Shown: positions 1 to 10,778, counted from the stretch's first letter. The stretch is DNA of 64,000 bases from Paenirhizobium daejeonense (GCF_014280875.1 NZ_JACLAL010000006.1:248001-312000), one strand, 5' to 3'. Numbers and translations are program-made. The notes: generated from the letters alone by a model not told the origin.

Positions 1-3000
1 GCGACCGGCCTTGGCGAGTGCCAGACCGAGCCAGATCGCGGCATGGGTATACTGGCCGCCGTTTTCGCGCACACCCGGCGGATAGGCCTTGATGTAGCCC
101 GGATCGAGCGGCGACTTGGCGAAGGGCGGGGTGAACAGGCGAACGATGCCCGCCTCTTCATCGACCAGTTCGGCAACGGCCGCATCGAGCGCCTTGACGG
201 TGCGCTCCGCCTTGCCCTGACCGGACAGCACGCTCCAGGACTGGGCAATCGAGTCGATCCGGCACTCTTCCGACTCCTTCGAGCCGAGCGGCGTGCCGTC
301 GTCGAAGTAGCCGCGACGATAGTAGTCACCATCCCAGCCGGCGGTCTCCAGCGCTTCGGAAAGCGTTGCGAGATGCGCCGTCCAGCGCGAGATACGATCC
401 TTGTCGCCCCGGTCCTCGGCATAGACGATGAAGGACTTGAGCGTTGCGGCAAGGAACCAGCCGAGCCAGACGCTTTCACCCTGACCCTTGGCGCCGACGC
501 GGTTCATGCCGTCGTTCCAGTCGCCGCCGAGGATCAGCGGCAGGCCGTGCGGGCCGGTGCGCGCGACCGCGAGGTCGAGTGCCCGGGCTGCATGCTCGTA
601 GAGATCCGCTTCCTGTTCCGACACCGTCGGCTGGAAGAAGGAGTCATGCTGGTTTTCGTCAAGCAGCGGTCCTTCGAGGAAAGCGAGCTTCTCCTCTAGG
701 AAGGTCTTGTCGCCGGTTGCCGTGATGTACTCATCGACCGCATGGGCAAGCCACACCACGTCGTCGGAGATGTGGGTGCGCACGCCGGCGCCGGTCTGCG
801 GCAACCACCAGTGCTGTACATCGCCTTCGGGGAACTGGCGGGCCGCCGCGTTGAGGATCTGGCGGCGGGCGAGTGCCGGCTGATGCAGCAGGAAGGCAAG
901 CGTATCCTGCAGCTGGTCGCGGAAGCCATAGGCGCCGCTGGCCTGATAGAAGCCGGCGCGTGCGAAGATGCGGCAGGCGAGCGCCTGATAGGGCAGCCAG
1001 CGATTGACGAGGTTGTCGAAAGACTGGTCGCCTGTCCTAACCTTCAGCTTGCCGGTGAAGTCCATCCAGAAGGACTTGGTCGTTGTCAGGATCGACTGGA
1101 AGTCTTCTTTCCTGATTTCGCCGATCAGTGCGCGGGCGGCTTCTGCCGTTGCGGTTTCGCCAAGCAGGAAGGTCACATCCTTCTCTGCTCCCGCGGGTAC
1201 CTCGATATCGAACGCGATGGCCGCGCAGGGATCGCCCTCGGTGTCGATGGAACCCGAGAGGCGCGACTGGCGGGCAAGCGCCTGCGGCATGCGGATGGTG
1301 CCATGGCGCCCGATGAACTCCCTCCGGCTCGCGGTGAAGCCGGCTGGCGTTTCGATGCCGGCGAGGAAGGCGATGCGGCCGGGATAGTTGATGTCATACG
1401 GATTGGTGGCGAATAGTGCGCCCGTTTCCTCGTCATGGGAGGCGAGAACGAAGGGAGCCGTCTTCTGGGCATTGTTGCCCAGCACCCATTCCGCATAGCC
1501 ATAGACCCGGTAGGTACGGGCTTCGCCGCCGGTGTTCTTCAGCACCAGACGCGAAAGCTTGACCGGACGATTTCTGTCGACTGTCTGGGTCAGCTCCAGT
1601 TCGAGACCGTCGTGACAGCTGGCGAAGACCGAGTAGCCGAGGCCGTGACGCGTCTCGAAGCGGGCGCTGTCGTTGAGGTTCAGCGACTGGAACGGCACAT
1701 AGGTATTGCGGCTTTCGAGGTCGACCACATAGAAGGCCTCGCCCGGACGGTTCGTCACCGGATCGTTGGACCAGGGCGTGACCTGATAGTCGCGCGAGTT
1801 CTGGCTCCAGCTGAAGCCTGCGCCTTCCGCGGAGACGTGGAAGCCGAACTGCTCGTTGGCGATCACGTTGATCCACGGCTGCGGCGTCGAGGTTGCGGCG
1901 TCGAGGCGCACGACATATTCCGTTCCGTCCTTGGCGAAGCCGCCGAAGCCGTTCCACATGTCGAGGTCGTCGGCTGTTACAGGTGTCGTTGCGACCGGAG
2001 CCGAAGCCGGGATTGCCGGCAGAAGACCGGCCCATTCGCCTTCGGATCCGTCGGGAATGCGCGGCGTGGCAAACAGCGAGACCGCGCGGTTGATCTGGTC
2101 GACGATCTTGCCGTTGCGAGCATGGAAGACGACGCGGGCGGCGGCGAGAAGGGCCTGCGAGCCGTTCTCGTCCATCAGGTCGTGGCGGACCGTAAAGACG
2201 TGCTGGCGGCCGGATACATCCTGCAGGCGGTTGCGCATGTTTTCCGCGATGCGGTCCAGCGCATGCTGCATGTCCTGGATGTAGGAGGTCGCGCGCTCGT
2301 TGACGATCGCGAGGTCCGCGGTGACGCCACGGCGACGCAGATATTCGAGACCGCTCAGCGCTTCGCGGGCGATGTCGATGTCCATGTCGTCGTTGATACG
2401 GAGCGCAAAGATCGGGAAGTCGCCCGAGATCGCCATCGGCCAGAGTGCGGACTGCGAACGCAGGCCGTTGCGGACCGTTTCCGGGTCTGCACGCAGATGC
2501 GGGTCGGGATAGACGAGGTAGCGGCCGAGATGCTGGAAGGCCGCGGCCTGTTGCGATGTAATGCCGATGTGGCGCAGTTCCACCTGGGCGCGGGTCCAGG
2601 CGTGAATGAGTTCATGCGCGAAGGCGTCCGGGTGCCGGTAGCGCTCGATGGCCTTGTCGACCTCTTCGCGGCTCGGCGTGGCGATGGTCCAGAAGATCAC
2701 GCTGACCTTCTTGCCCGAGGGCACGCGCACGACGCGGCGCAGGCTGAGCACCGGATCGAGCGTGAAGCCTTCCGTGCCGGAAAGCGTCGCACCCGGATCG
2801 AAGGCGGCTGCCTCCGCAAGGCTGCGGCCACGGCCGAGGAAGCGACGACGATCCGTCTCGAACTCGGTCGGACGGCCGGGGCCGGCATTGTCGACCACCA
2901 GATGGGCGACGCAGATATCCGGATCGCTGGGGCTGCGCTTGTTGCGTTCGGCGCGGATCACATCGCGGCGGCGGCCGAATTCGGTCTTGACGAACATGCG

Positions 3001-6000
3001 CGAGAACAGCGGATGGGCGTTGTCGGCATCGTCATAGCCCAGCACCGGTTCCAGATAGGAGGTCACTTCGATGAAGCGGTCTTCCGGGCCGGTGTTGAGG
3101 ATGGTCAGGCGGCGGCCTTCCGCATCGTGCTCGGTGGCGACGATGCATTCGACGCTCGTCTGGATGTCGCCGACCGTCTTGAAGAACTCGGCCTTGTCGT
3201 CGCCGAAGATGACCTTGGTCTTTTCGTCCTCGGCGCGGCGGGGTGCTGCGGTCGCGGACCACCACTGGCCGCTTGCCGTGTCGCGCAGGAAGATGAAGGT
3301 GCCCCAGCGATCCTCGGTCGGATCGGCCTTCCAGCGGGCGACCGACTGGCCGTTCCAGCGGGAGTAGCCGGAGCCGGTTGCCGTCAGCATCACCGAATAA
3401 TGGCCGTTTGAGAGGAAGGCGACTTCGCGCTCCTTGTTGGCCGGGTCGGTTATGGTACGGATTTCCGGACGCAGCAGGTCGGCCTGACCCTTGCCGGGGG
3501 TTTGAGGCTCGTATTTGGCGCTCATCACCGGAATCTCGCGCGGCGGCTTTTCCTGCAGCAGGAGTTCGGCGGCCTCGATCACCGGGTCGGAGTGGAAGAG
3601 TTCACGCAGGCGGCCGTTGAAGGAGACGTTGGCGATTGCCGCAATCGACATGCCGTGGTGGTGGGCATAGTAGTTGTAGACCACTGCACAGGTCTTGCCG
3701 TCCGGCACGCGGGTCGGGGTGAAGTCGACCGCATCGTGGAAGCCATAGGCGCCGAGCGCGCCGAGCTTGCGCAGTCGCTCCAGGTTCCTGAGGGATTCCT
3801 CCGGATAGTACTGGCTGGCAAGGATCGAGGCGTAGGGCGCGATGACGGCGTTCTGACCAAGGCCGCGCTTGAGGCCGAGCGTCGGTACGCCGAAGTTGGT
3901 GTACTGGTAGTTCATCTCGTGGTCGCGGGCGTTGAACGCCGCTTCCGAGATACCCCACGGAATATTGAGCCGGCGACCATGGTTCATCTGTTCGACGACG
4001 ACCAGATTGTTGGTCTGGTTGAGGATACCGCCCTGGCGCTCCTGCATGACGAGCGGCGGCATCAGATATTCGAACATCGAGCCGGACCAGGAGATCAGCG
4101 CCGCACGGGCGCCGATCGGCACGACCTGACGGCCGAGCTTGTACCAGTGTTCGGTCGGCAGGTCGCCCTTGGCGACGGCGAACAGGCTGGTCAGGCGGCA
4201 TTCGGAGGCGAGCAGGTCGTAGCAAGCCTCGTCGAGCTCGCGGCTCTCGACGCGGTAGCCGATCGAAAGCAGGCGACGCTCCGGCCGGTAGAGGAAGCTG
4301 AAATCCATCGAGAAGGCGATGTCACGGGCGCGGTCGCGCAGCGTGCAGAGACGCTGCCGCAGCGGGTCGATGTTCGACAGGTCGAAGGACGAATCCGCGA
4401 TATGGGCCTCGCAGACACCGACCAGCGATTCCGTCCAGCGGGTCACTTCGGCGCTCTGCTCGGAGCGTACCTCGTGGTGCAGGTTGGCGGCGAGCTTCTG
4501 GATGTCGCGGGCGAGCACGGCAAGATTGGCGATGCGGATCGAGGCGAATTCCCGCTCGCGCTTGACGGAGGCAAGTCCCGTCTTGAAGCCGAGGATGCGT
4601 TCTTCCAGACGCCGGCGCAGCGGACGCACCGTTTTGCGGTCATCAGGCAGTTCCTTCAGCGTCTCATAGAGGATGCCGCAGACATCGCCGATGCCGTCGA
4701 GATTGCCCTGAAGGTGGGCGGAAGGCGCTTCGCCCCATTCGCGGCAGGCGGACGAAATCGCGATCAGGTGGCCGGCGAGGTTGCCGCTGTCGACGGCGGA
4801 GATGTAGCGCGGTCCGAGCGTCTTCAGCGTATCGGTGTGGTACCAGTTGAAGAGATGGCCGCGGAACTTGTCCATCCGCTCGACGGTGGAGATCGTCTGT
4901 TCGAGGCGCTCGATGGTCTGCTCGAAGCTAAGCCAGCCGAAGTGTCGTGCCGAGACGGTCGAAAGCAGGTAGACACCGATATTGGTCGGCGAGGTGCGGT
5001 GCGCGACGATCGGTTCCGGGTTTTCCTGATAGTTGTCCGGCGGCAGGTAATTGTCGCCGGCGGTCACGAAGGTCTCGTAGAAGCGCCAGGTGCGGCGCGC
5101 GATCTTGCGCAGCTCGACGGTGACCTGCTCGGGAACCTCCAGGCTGTCTTCGGTTTCGGCGGACTGGCTGACATACCAGGCGACGAGCGGCGAGAAGACC
5201 CAGAGCACGACGAAGGGCAGGCCGGTCAGGTAGCCATAGTCACCCGACAGCGAAGCTGCGGCGACTGCCAGCACGGCCAGAACCGGGGCGTGTCGCATGG
5301 AGCGGTAATAGGAGATGATGTCGCCCTGGGCGACCGACTGGACGCTTGCGGCGGTCCGCCATTCCAGGAGCAGCCTGCGGCTCACCGCCATGCGGTAGAT
5401 CGAGCGGATGATGGCGTCGGCCATCATGTAGGCCGTATCGGCAATGAAGACGATGCGCAGCGCGACCTGAGCGTTGACCGAGCGAACTTCCGACCACAAC
5501 GTCTGGAAGTGGGCGGCGGGAACGATGTCGGTCTGGCGCGGAATGATGCCCGAAAGCAACGAGATGGTGGGGGCGACGAACAGGCTGAAGATCAGCACCA
5601 GCTGCCAGATCATGGCGCCGACCGGGCCCATGGTGGCCCAGCCGAGCGCCGAGGCGATGAACCAGGCAATGGGGGTCAGCGAGCGGCGCAGGTTGTCGAC
5701 CATCTTCCAGCGGCCGAGCGCGGTGATGCCGCGGGCGGGATCTATGATGTAGGGCAGAAGCTGCCAGTCTCCGCGGGCCCAGCGATGCTGGCGGGAGATT
5801 TCCACCTCGTAGCGGGTGGGGAAGTCTTCGACCAGTTCCACGTCAGTGACCAGCGCGCAACGGGCGAAGGAACCTTCCAGAAGATCGTGGCTGAGAACCG
5901 TGTTCTCGTCGATGCGGCCCTTGATCGAGGTCTCGAAGGCATCGACGTCGTAGAGGCCCTTGCCGGTAAAGGAACCTTCGCCGGTGATGTCCTGATAGAC

Positions 6001-8085
6001 GTCGGAGACGGTGAAGACGTAAGGGTCGAGGCCGCGGTTCATCGAGAAGACACGTTGGAAGACCGAGGCATCCTCGCCGGTGGTGAGCGACGGAGTCACG
6101 CGCGGCTGCAGCAGGCCGTAACCGCTGACGACGCGGCCGGTCTTCGGATCGTGCACCGGGCGGTTGATCGGATGATGCAGCTTGCCGACGAGCTTGGTGA
6201 CGGCGTCGCGCATCAGGCGCGTGTCGGCGTCGAGCGTCATCACGTATTTCACGTCTTCCGGCACCATGTTGGCGCCCGGCAGATACGAGGTGTCGCGGTC
6301 GCCGCGCAGCAGCAGATTCATTTCGTGCAGCTTGCCGCGCTTGCGCTCCCAGCCCATCCAGCAGCCTTCCGCCGGATTATAGAGCCGGCGGCGATGCAGG
6401 AGGTAGAACAGCGTTTTGCCGACATGGGCGTAGCGGGCATTGAGGGCCGCCACCTCCTGCTTGGCATATTCGAGGACTTCGAGATCCGCCGGCGTTTCCT
6501 CGACGGAGCTGTCGCGCCAGTCGCTCAGCAGGGCGAAATAGATCTCGCCGTGCGGATTGGTGAGATAGTGGACCTCTAGATTGCGAATGAGTTCGTCGAT
6601 GTCGTCGCGCTTGGCGATCAGGCAGGGCACGGCAACCAGCGTGCGGGCGTCCGCCGGAATGCCGGTCTTGAACTCGTAGCCGGTGAGCCGCGACGGTTTC
6701 ACCATCAGGGTCACCAGCGTATTGAAGAGGCCGGTTGCGCCTTCGGAGGCTGGAAGCGAGAACATCGCCAGCAGGATGAGGATCAGCGGCGTGGAGAGAC
6801 CGGCCTGGGCGAGAAAATATCCGACCAGCGCCAGCGCACCGACGGTCAGGCCGATGACCGGTATGGCGATGGCTAGCCAGTTCAGCCGCTTGATGGCGAG
6901 CGCGAGGCTGCGCCACACGGGAACGCTGTAGTCGATCGCCTCTTCGAGGAGAGGACGCCTCGCGCCGACGAGGTAGCTGCCGACATCGGGGGCAACGCCG
7001 TCCTCGCCCGAATGTCTGGCGTTGGCAGCGAGATCGATGGCTGTTTGGGCGATTTCAATTTCGGTCTTTTCCGAGCGCCGGGCAAGCTTTTCGATGGTGT
7101 TGCGATAGGCGTTTCGCGAGCCGAAATCGAGCTGACGATAATCGGTATGCTGGCTCAGGATCTTGTCGACAAGGCAGACGTCCTCGACCCAGACCGACCA
7201 TTCCTTGTCGTCGATCTCGCGCAGGCCCTTGACGATATTGCCGGTGGTGACGTTGCCGGAGGACAGGCGGTTCTGCTCGGCGGTCATCGCCTCTTCGGCG
7301 CTGCGGCCGGCCTGTTCCAGGCGCTGCTCCTGCCAGCTGACGGCAAAGCTCGTATCCTGCGAACCGTTGCGCAGGCGATAGAGGAACTGGGTAGCGAACG
7401 TGTTGTCTTCGGCCAGTTGCTCAATCTGCTTGAGAATATCGGCCGAGGCGGCGGCATCATTAAGGCGGATAATTTCGTCCGCGACCTCGTTCGCCTTGCG
7501 GCGCATACGGCGCGAGCGATCGACGCGGGTAGAGATGCGACGCAGGTTTTCGATCAGGACGAAGCGGACGATGGACGGCAGCGCCCAGAGTTCACCGATC
7601 TCAAGCACCTGATGCTTCTGGAAGCCTTCGACCAATGCCGTCATGCTTTCCATCGACACCGTCGAATGGGTGTGGGCGACATAGAGCCAGGCCAGCGCCA
7701 TGGTGCGCGGGATCTCGCGATTGCCGACCTTCATTGTCGGAAGCTGGCGGTAGAAGCGACGGGGGAAGTCGCGGCGGACTTCCTGGATCGCTTCCTCGAT
7801 GATGTAGTGGTTGTCGAGCAGCCATTCGGCCGCCGGTGTGATCGTCGCGCCGGCCTCGACATCCGCGGCGGTCGCGCGGTAAACCCGCAGGATCTCCCGT
7901 TCGTTCTCCTTGTGCCGGGCGAAGAAATCGAAATCGATCAGCCCCGGGAGTTCGCTTGCGCCATCCCTGCCGAGCGTCTCGGCGCTTTCGCGCAACTCGT
8001 CGATCGTGAAATAGGCGGCCCGGATCGAGTCGTTATGATCGATCTGTCTGGATTCAAAGTCGCGCGACGGAACATGCGGAGTCAT
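1..8085 (-). CDS. ndvB: Cyclic beta-1,2-glucan synthase, 3'-truncated by window edge
   Basis: Giant inner-membrane enzyme (NdvB/ChvB) that makes periplasmic cyclic beta-1,2-glucans used in osmoadaptation and host interaction. The frame is open for 2695 codons from ATG at 8085 (MTPHVPSRDF) to base 1; the family is usually about 2830-2870 residues, so roughly 150 C-terminal residues lie outside. The GT84 glucosyltransferase part has membrane segments near residues 398-450, 805-895 and 928-968, a DxD-type DADTR near 618 and QHRWARGD near 763. A glycoamylase-like region follows (SWSGSMFEYLMP near 1330). The C-terminal GH94 phosphorylase-like domain carries the catalytic DWNDG near 2517. No internal stop or frameshift was seen. 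The 291-base upstream gap to the next gene presumably holds its promoter, but I could not identify one. Confidence 0.97.
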   Translation of the reverse strand, partial: MTPHVPSRDFESRQIDHNDSIRAAYFTIDELRESAETLGRDGASELPGLIDFDFFARHKENEREILRVYRATAADVEAGATITPAAEWLLDNHYIIEEAIQEVRRDFPRRFYRQLPTMKVGNREIPRTMALAWLYVAHTHSTVSMESMTALVEGFQKHQVLEIGELWALPSIVRFVLIENLRRISTRVDRSRRMRRKANEVADEIIRLNDAAASADILKQIEQLAEDNTFATQFLYRLRNGSQDTSFAVSWQEQRLEQAGRSAEEAMTAEQNRLSSGNVTTGNIVKGLREIDDKEWSVWVEDVCLVDKILSQHTDYRQLDFGSRNAYRNTIEKLARRSEKTEIEIAQTAIDLAANARHSGEDGVAPDVGSYLVGARRPLLEEAIDYSVPVWRSLALAIKRLNWLAIAIPVIGLTVGALALVGYFLAQAGLSTPLILILLAMFSLPASEGATGLFNTLVTLMVKPSRLTGYEFKTGIPADARTLVAVPCLIAKRDDIDELIRNLEVHYLTNPHGEIYFALLSDWRDSSVEETPADLEVLEYAKQEVAALNARYAHVGKTLFYLLHRRRLYNPAEGCWMGWERKRGKLHEMNLLLRGDRDTSYLPGANMVPEDVKYVMTLDADTRLMRDAVTKLVGKLHHPINRPVHDPKTGRVVSGYGLLQPRVTPSLTTGEDASVFQRVFSMNRGLDPYVFTVSDVYQDITGEGSFTGKGLYDVDAFETSIKGRIDENTVLSHDLLEGSFARCALVTDVELVEDFPTRYEVEISRQHRWARGDWQLLPYIIDPARGITALGRWKMVDNLRRSLTPIAWFIASALGWATMGPVGAMIWQLVLIFSLFVAPTISLLSGIIPRQTDIVPAAHFQTLWSEVRSVNAQVALRIVFIADTAYMMADAIIRSIYRMAVSRRLLLEWRTAASVQSVAQGDIISYYRSMRHAPVLAVLAVAAASLSGDYGYLTGLPFVVLWVFSPLVAWYVSQSAETEDSLEVPEQVTVELRKIARRTWRFYETFVTAGDNYLPPDNYQENPEPIVAHRTSPTNIGVYLLSTVSARHFGWLSFEQTIERLEQTISTVERMDKFRGHLFNWYHTDTLKTLGPRYISAVDSGNLAGHLIAISSACREWGEAPSAHLQGNLDGIGDVCGILYETLKELPDDRKTVRPLRRRLEERILGFKTGLASVKREREFASIRIANLAVLARDIQKLAANLHHEVRSEQSAEVTRWTESLVGVCEAHIADSSFDLSNIDPLRQRLCTLRDRARDIAFSMDFSFLYRPERRLLSIGYRVESRELDEACYDLLASECRLTSLFAVAKGDLPTEHWYKLGRQVVPIGARAALISWSGSMFEYLMPPLVMQERQGGILNQTNNLVVVEQMNHGRRLNIPWGISEAAFNARDHEMNYQYTNFGVPTLGLKRGLGQNAVIAPYASILASQYYPEESLRNLERLRKLGALGAYGFHDAVDFTPTRVPDGKTCAVVYNYYAHHHGMSIAAIANVSFNGRLRELFHSDPVIEAAELLLQEKPPREIPVMSAKYEPQTPGKGQADLLRPEIRTITDPANKEREVAFLSNGHYSVMLTATGSGYSRWNGQSVARWKADPTEDRWGTFIFLRDTASGQWWSATAAPRRAEDEKTKVIFGDDKAEFFKTVGDIQTSVECIVATEHDAEGRRLTILNTGPEDRFIEVTSYLEPVLGYDDADNAHPLFSRMFVKTEFGRRRDVIRAERNKRSPSDPDICVAHLVVDNAGPGRPTEFETDRRRFLGRGRSLAEAAAFDPGATLSGTEGFTLDPVLSLRRVVRVPSGKKVSVIFWTIATPSREEVDKAIERYRHPDAFAHELIHAWTRAQVELRHIGITSQQAAAFQHLGRYLVYPDPHLRADPETVRNGLRSQSALWPMAISGDFPIFALRINDDMDIDIAREALSGLEYLRRRGVTADLAIVNERATSYIQDMQHALDRIAENMRNRLQDVSGRQHVFTVRHDLMDENGSQALLAAARVVFHARNGKIVDQINRAVSLFATPRIPDGSEGEWAGLLPAIPASAPVATTPVTADDLDMWNGFGGFAKDGTEYVVRLDAATSTPQPWINVIANEQFGFHVSAEGAGFSWSQNSRDYQVTPWSNDPVTNRPGEAFYVVDLESRNTYVPFQSLNLNDSARFETRHGLGYSVFASCHDGLELELTQTVDRNRPVKLSRLVLKNTGGEARTYRVYGYAEWVLGNNAQKTAPFVLASHDEETGALFATNPYDINYPGRIAFLAGIETPAGFTASRREFIGRHGTIRMPQALARQSRLSGSIDTEGDPCAAIAFDIEVPAGAEKDVTFLLGETATAEAARALIGEIRKEDFQSILTTTKSFWMDFTGKLKVRTGDQSFDNLVNRWLPYQALACRIFARAGFYQASGAYGFRDQLQDTLAFLLHQPALARRQILNAAARQFPEGDVQHWWLPQTGAGVRTHISDDVVWLAHAVDEYITATGDKTFLEEKLAFLEGPLLDENQHDSFFQPTVSEQEADLYEHAARALDLAVARTGPHGLPLILGGDWNDGMNRVGAKGQGESVWLGWFLAATLKSFIVYAEDRGDKDRISRWTAHLATLSEALETAGWDGDYYRRGYFDDGTPLGSKESEECRIDSIAQSWSVLSGQGKAERTVKALDAAVAELVDEEAGIVRLFTPPFAKSPLDPGYIKAYPPGVRENGGQYTHAAIWLGLALAKAGR

Positions 8086-8376
8086 GGGAAGACTTAATTT
8101 CTCGGGTTCTGGGTTTAAAAAGCGTTCGTCAGGGTTCGTCTTGACCGCTGTCCTCCTTCGGCGCTTCGCTTGCACATAAACGGCCGGTCGGTCCTTGATC
8201 CGAACTCAAAAGGCCGGTTTGTGCAGCGATGCCGATCAGAAAACTGGTCTGGGCGGAAATCTTTCGTGCCTTCGCTGGGAAAATTGGCTTTTTTATGCCG
8301 TATTTCAAAGCCGTAGCCAAGAGGAATCGCATCTGCAGCGCCCGATGGAGGCCGTGTGACACGACACCGGAAAGCG

Positions 8377-9072
8377 TCACGGATTTTCGGGACGGTCGGG
8401 GTAGCAGATGATCGACAGGAAGCGGATCGGCAGGCTTACCAGCACTTCCGGGCCGTGACGGGCATCGGCATCGAAGAACAGGCTGTCGCCGGGAAGCATG
8501 GTGTAGAGCCGGTCGCCGTGTCGATATTTCACCTCACCCTCCAGCATGTAAATAAATTCCATGCCGGCATGCTGGAAGGTCGGGAAGACGTCGGAATCGG
8601 CGGTCAGGGTGATGAGGTAGGGTTCCACCTGGACGCCGCTACTGCTCGACGGGATGTGGCCGAGAAGATTGTACTGATGGCCGGCGCGTGTGCCCCTGCG
8701 CTCGATCTCCACGCCTTCGCCGGCCTTGACGAAGACCGCGTTGCGGGGTTCCTCGAAGCGGCGGAAGAAGCTGGTGACCGGAACGCCGAGCGCGCGGGCC
8801 AGTGATTGCAGCGTGGTCAGCGACGGGGAGGTGTTGCCGTTCTCGATCTTCGAGAGCATGCCGAGCGATATGCCGGTGGCGGCGGCAAGATCGGAGCCGG
8901 TGATGCCGAGCTTCTTGCGGAATGCCCTGACTTCATGGCCGATGGCAATTTCCAGATTGTTTTCCTTGGGATCGCGCACCGCATGCGGATCCTGTCGCAG
9001 CGGCGTGCGCGAAGGTTCTTCCGCCGTTTCAGCTTTCGGCTGCTTCTTCCGGTCCGGTATTCTGTCCGTCAT
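8377..9072 (-). CDS. XRE-family transcriptional regulator with C-terminal cupin domain
   Basis: Small-molecule-responsive DNA-binding regulator of about 231 residues. After a charged N-terminal tail comes an HTH_3 domain (EVRAFRKKLGITGSDLAAAT, then LSKIENGNTSPSL), then a C-terminal RmlC-type cupin (MEFIYMLEGEVKYRHGDR, then LPGDSLFFDADARHGPE). This architecture is typical of regulators of amino-acid and polyamine catabolism (PuuR/SutR-like). The start at 9072 (or the adjacent ATG at 9075) is preferred over ATG 9117 because GGGAG lies just upstream. It follows the AruI-like decarboxylase gene by about 90 bases on the same strand, so it is probably the distal gene or a local regulator of that operon. 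The effector is unknown. Confidence 0.88.
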   Translation of the reverse strand: MTDRIPDRKKQPKAETAEEPSRTPLRQDPHAVRDPKENNLEIAIGHEVRAFRKKLGITGSDLAAATGISLGMLSKIENGNTSPSLTTLQSLARALGVPVTSFFRRFEEPRNAVFVKAGEGVEIERRGTRAGHQYNLLGHIPSSSSGVQVEPYLITLTADSDVFPTFQHAGMEFIYMLEGEVKYRHGDRLYTMLPGDSLFFDADARHGPEVLVSLPIRFLSIICYPDRPENP

Positions 9073-9164
9073 CATCGTCTCCCACCGGCCGACTGATAGT
9101 CGCTCGGCGGGGGGCATGGCAATCAGACATTTTGCTCATGCCGCCGTTAGTCGCCATGCGAGTA

Positions 9165-10778
9165 TCAGGCGGTGATGCCGACGGTGTTCTGTTCGTGGAT
9201 TTCGATGAGCGCGAGACCACCTCCATCCCTTGCCCTTCGCAGGGCCGCCGGAAGATCGTCCACATGCGCGAGCCGCATCGCGGAAATGCAGTAGGCCTCG
9301 GCGATCTTCAGGAAATCCGGTGCCGAAGGCTTCACGCCTTCCGGCGTGATCCCCTGTTCGATCATATAGGTTTCGATTTCCTGGTAGCCGTCATTGTTCC
9401 AGACAAGGAAGATGACGCGCGCGCCGGCGTCCTTCGCGGAGCCGATTTCGGCAAGCGAGAACTGCAGGCCGCCATCGCCCGTCAGGCAAACGATCTGCGT
9501 TTCCGGTTCCGCAAGGCTTGCGCCTACCGAAGCGGGCGCGGCATAGCCGAGCGCACCGTAGCCGGTTGCTGAATTGAACCAGCCATGTGGACGGTCCGCT
9601 TCGAAATAGAGATTTCCGGCATAGACGGCCTGGGTGGAGTCTCCGACGATGATCGCGCCCGGAAGCGTGTCACGGATGGTTTCGAGGATGGAGATCTCGG
9701 CGCGCATCTTGTCGGTGAGTTCGGCGTGCGCCGCAGCCCTCGCCGCCGCCGCGCGATCGGCTCCTCCATTGGCGGTTCTTTCCTCGCACATCTCCGTCAG
9801 AAGATCGTCGACGAGGCTTGTGACGCTCGATAGGATCGAGATGGCGGCGTTCGGCCCGCGCGCAAGTTGCGTGGCGTCGATATCGACGCGGACGAGGGTT
9901 TCCAGTTCCGGAAAGCCGTCATCTACATACATATCGTAATCGGTCTGACCCATCTGGGTGCCGAGTGCCAGCACGAGGTCGGCTTCCGCGATGAGCTTTC
10001 GCACCGCCTTGAGGCTGGGGCTTGCCGGCACCGAAAGCGGGTGCCCCGGCAGCATGCCGCGGGCGTTGACCGTGGTGACAACGGGTGCGTCGAGCCTTTC
10101 GGCGAGCGTCTCAACAGTGCTCGTAGCCGAAACAGCGCCGCCCCCGCAAAGAATGACCGGCTTTCGCGCACGTTGGCACCGTTCGGCAAGATCGAGCACA
10201 CCGGCCAGATTGGCGCGTGGCAGCAAAGCTGGGCTTGAGACGAGGCGGGGAAGGTGGACCTTCATCGACATGACATCAATCGGGATTTCGATATGAACCG
10301 GTCCAGGGCGGCCGGAACGCAGGATGGTGAAGGCTCTCGCCATCACCGCAGGCAGATCGGCCGGATCGAGAAGGGTGTGGCTCATCAGCGTGAGGGACGC
10401 CATCATCGCGTGCTGGTCGGGCAGCTCATGCAGCCGGCCGCGGCCCTGTCCGAGGCTGGAGCGAACATTGACACCGGAGATAACCAGAAGCGGCACGGAA
10501 TCCTGCTGCGCCTGCGCCATGGCGGTGATCGCGTTAGTGAGGCCCGGACCCGTGATCAGCAGGCAGACACCCGGTTTCCCGCTGACGCGGGCATAGCCGT
10601 CCGCCATGAAGCCGGCGCCCTGTTCGTGGCGCGGGGTGATGTGGCGGATTTTCGAGGCGGCAAGGCCGCGATAAAGCTCGACGGTGTGGACGCCCGGAAT
10701 GCCGAAGACGGTGTCGACGCCATTCGCCTCCAGAATATCGATCAGTGCTTCTCCGACTGTCTTCAGTTCGCCGCCCAT
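9165..10778 (-). CDS. Thiamine-diphosphate-dependent decarboxylase, AruI-like (5-guanidino-2-oxopentanoate decarboxylase)
   Basis: 537-residue member of the acetolactate synthase/benzoylformate decarboxylase superfamily. The N-terminal pyrimidine-binding domain has the activating Glu in RHEQGAGFMADGYAR (E52), followed by a central domain and a C-terminal PP domain with GDGG near residue 434 and the closing NN near 462 (VWNNDGYQEIE). The gene is preceded by GGAGG and overlaps the upstream aminotransferase gene by 16 bases. That pairing matches the AruH/AruI arginine transaminase pathway of pseudomonads, in which AruI decarboxylates 2-ketoarginine to 4-guanidinobutyraldehyde. An acetolactate synthase role is less likely: no regulatory subunit gene and no ilv neighbours. 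The substrate is inferred from context. Confidence 0.85.
   Translation of the reverse strand: MGGELKTVGEALIDILEANGVDTVFGIPGVHTVELYRGLAASKIRHITPRHEQGAGFMADGYARVSGKPGVCLLITGPGLTNAITAMAQAQQDSVPLLVISGVNVRSSLGQGRGRLHELPDQHAMMASLTLMSHTLLDPADLPAVMARAFTILRSGRPGPVHIEIPIDVMSMKVHLPRLVSSPALLPRANLAGVLDLAERCQRARKPVILCGGGAVSATSTVETLAERLDAPVVTTVNARGMLPGHPLSVPASPSLKAVRKLIAEADLVLALGTQMGQTDYDMYVDDGFPELETLVRVDIDATQLARGPNAAISILSSVTSLVDDLLTEMCEERTANGGADRAAAARAAAHAELTDKMRAEISILETIRDTLPGAIIVGDSTQAVYAGNLYFEADRPHGWFNSATGYGALGYAAPASVGASLAEPETQIVCLTGDGGLQFSLAEIGSAKDAGARVIFLVWNNDGYQEIETYMIEQGITPEGVKPSAPDFLKIAEAYCISAMRLAHVDDLPAALRRARDGGGLALIEIHEQNTVGITA

Noticed and set aside
1435-6579. Very long plus-strand open frames (1435-3411 and 3502-6579) opposite ndvB
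   Set aside because: They are antisense shadows of the ndvB codon pattern in GC-rich DNA, with compositionally odd products and no family motifs; the minus-strand frame reads as a full NdvB with GT84 and GH94 motifs.
8129-8411. Small open frames (plus 8229-8411; minus 8129-8380) in the ndvB upstream gap
   Set aside because: They have no ribosome-binding site and no recognisable content, and each runs into the regulator gene at 8377.
9165-10778. Calling the thiamine-diphosphate enzyme acetolactate synthase (IlvB)
   Set aside because: There is no small regulatory subunit or ilv gene nearby, while the coupled AruH-like aminotransferase and arginine-type genes favour an AruI-like decarboxylase.
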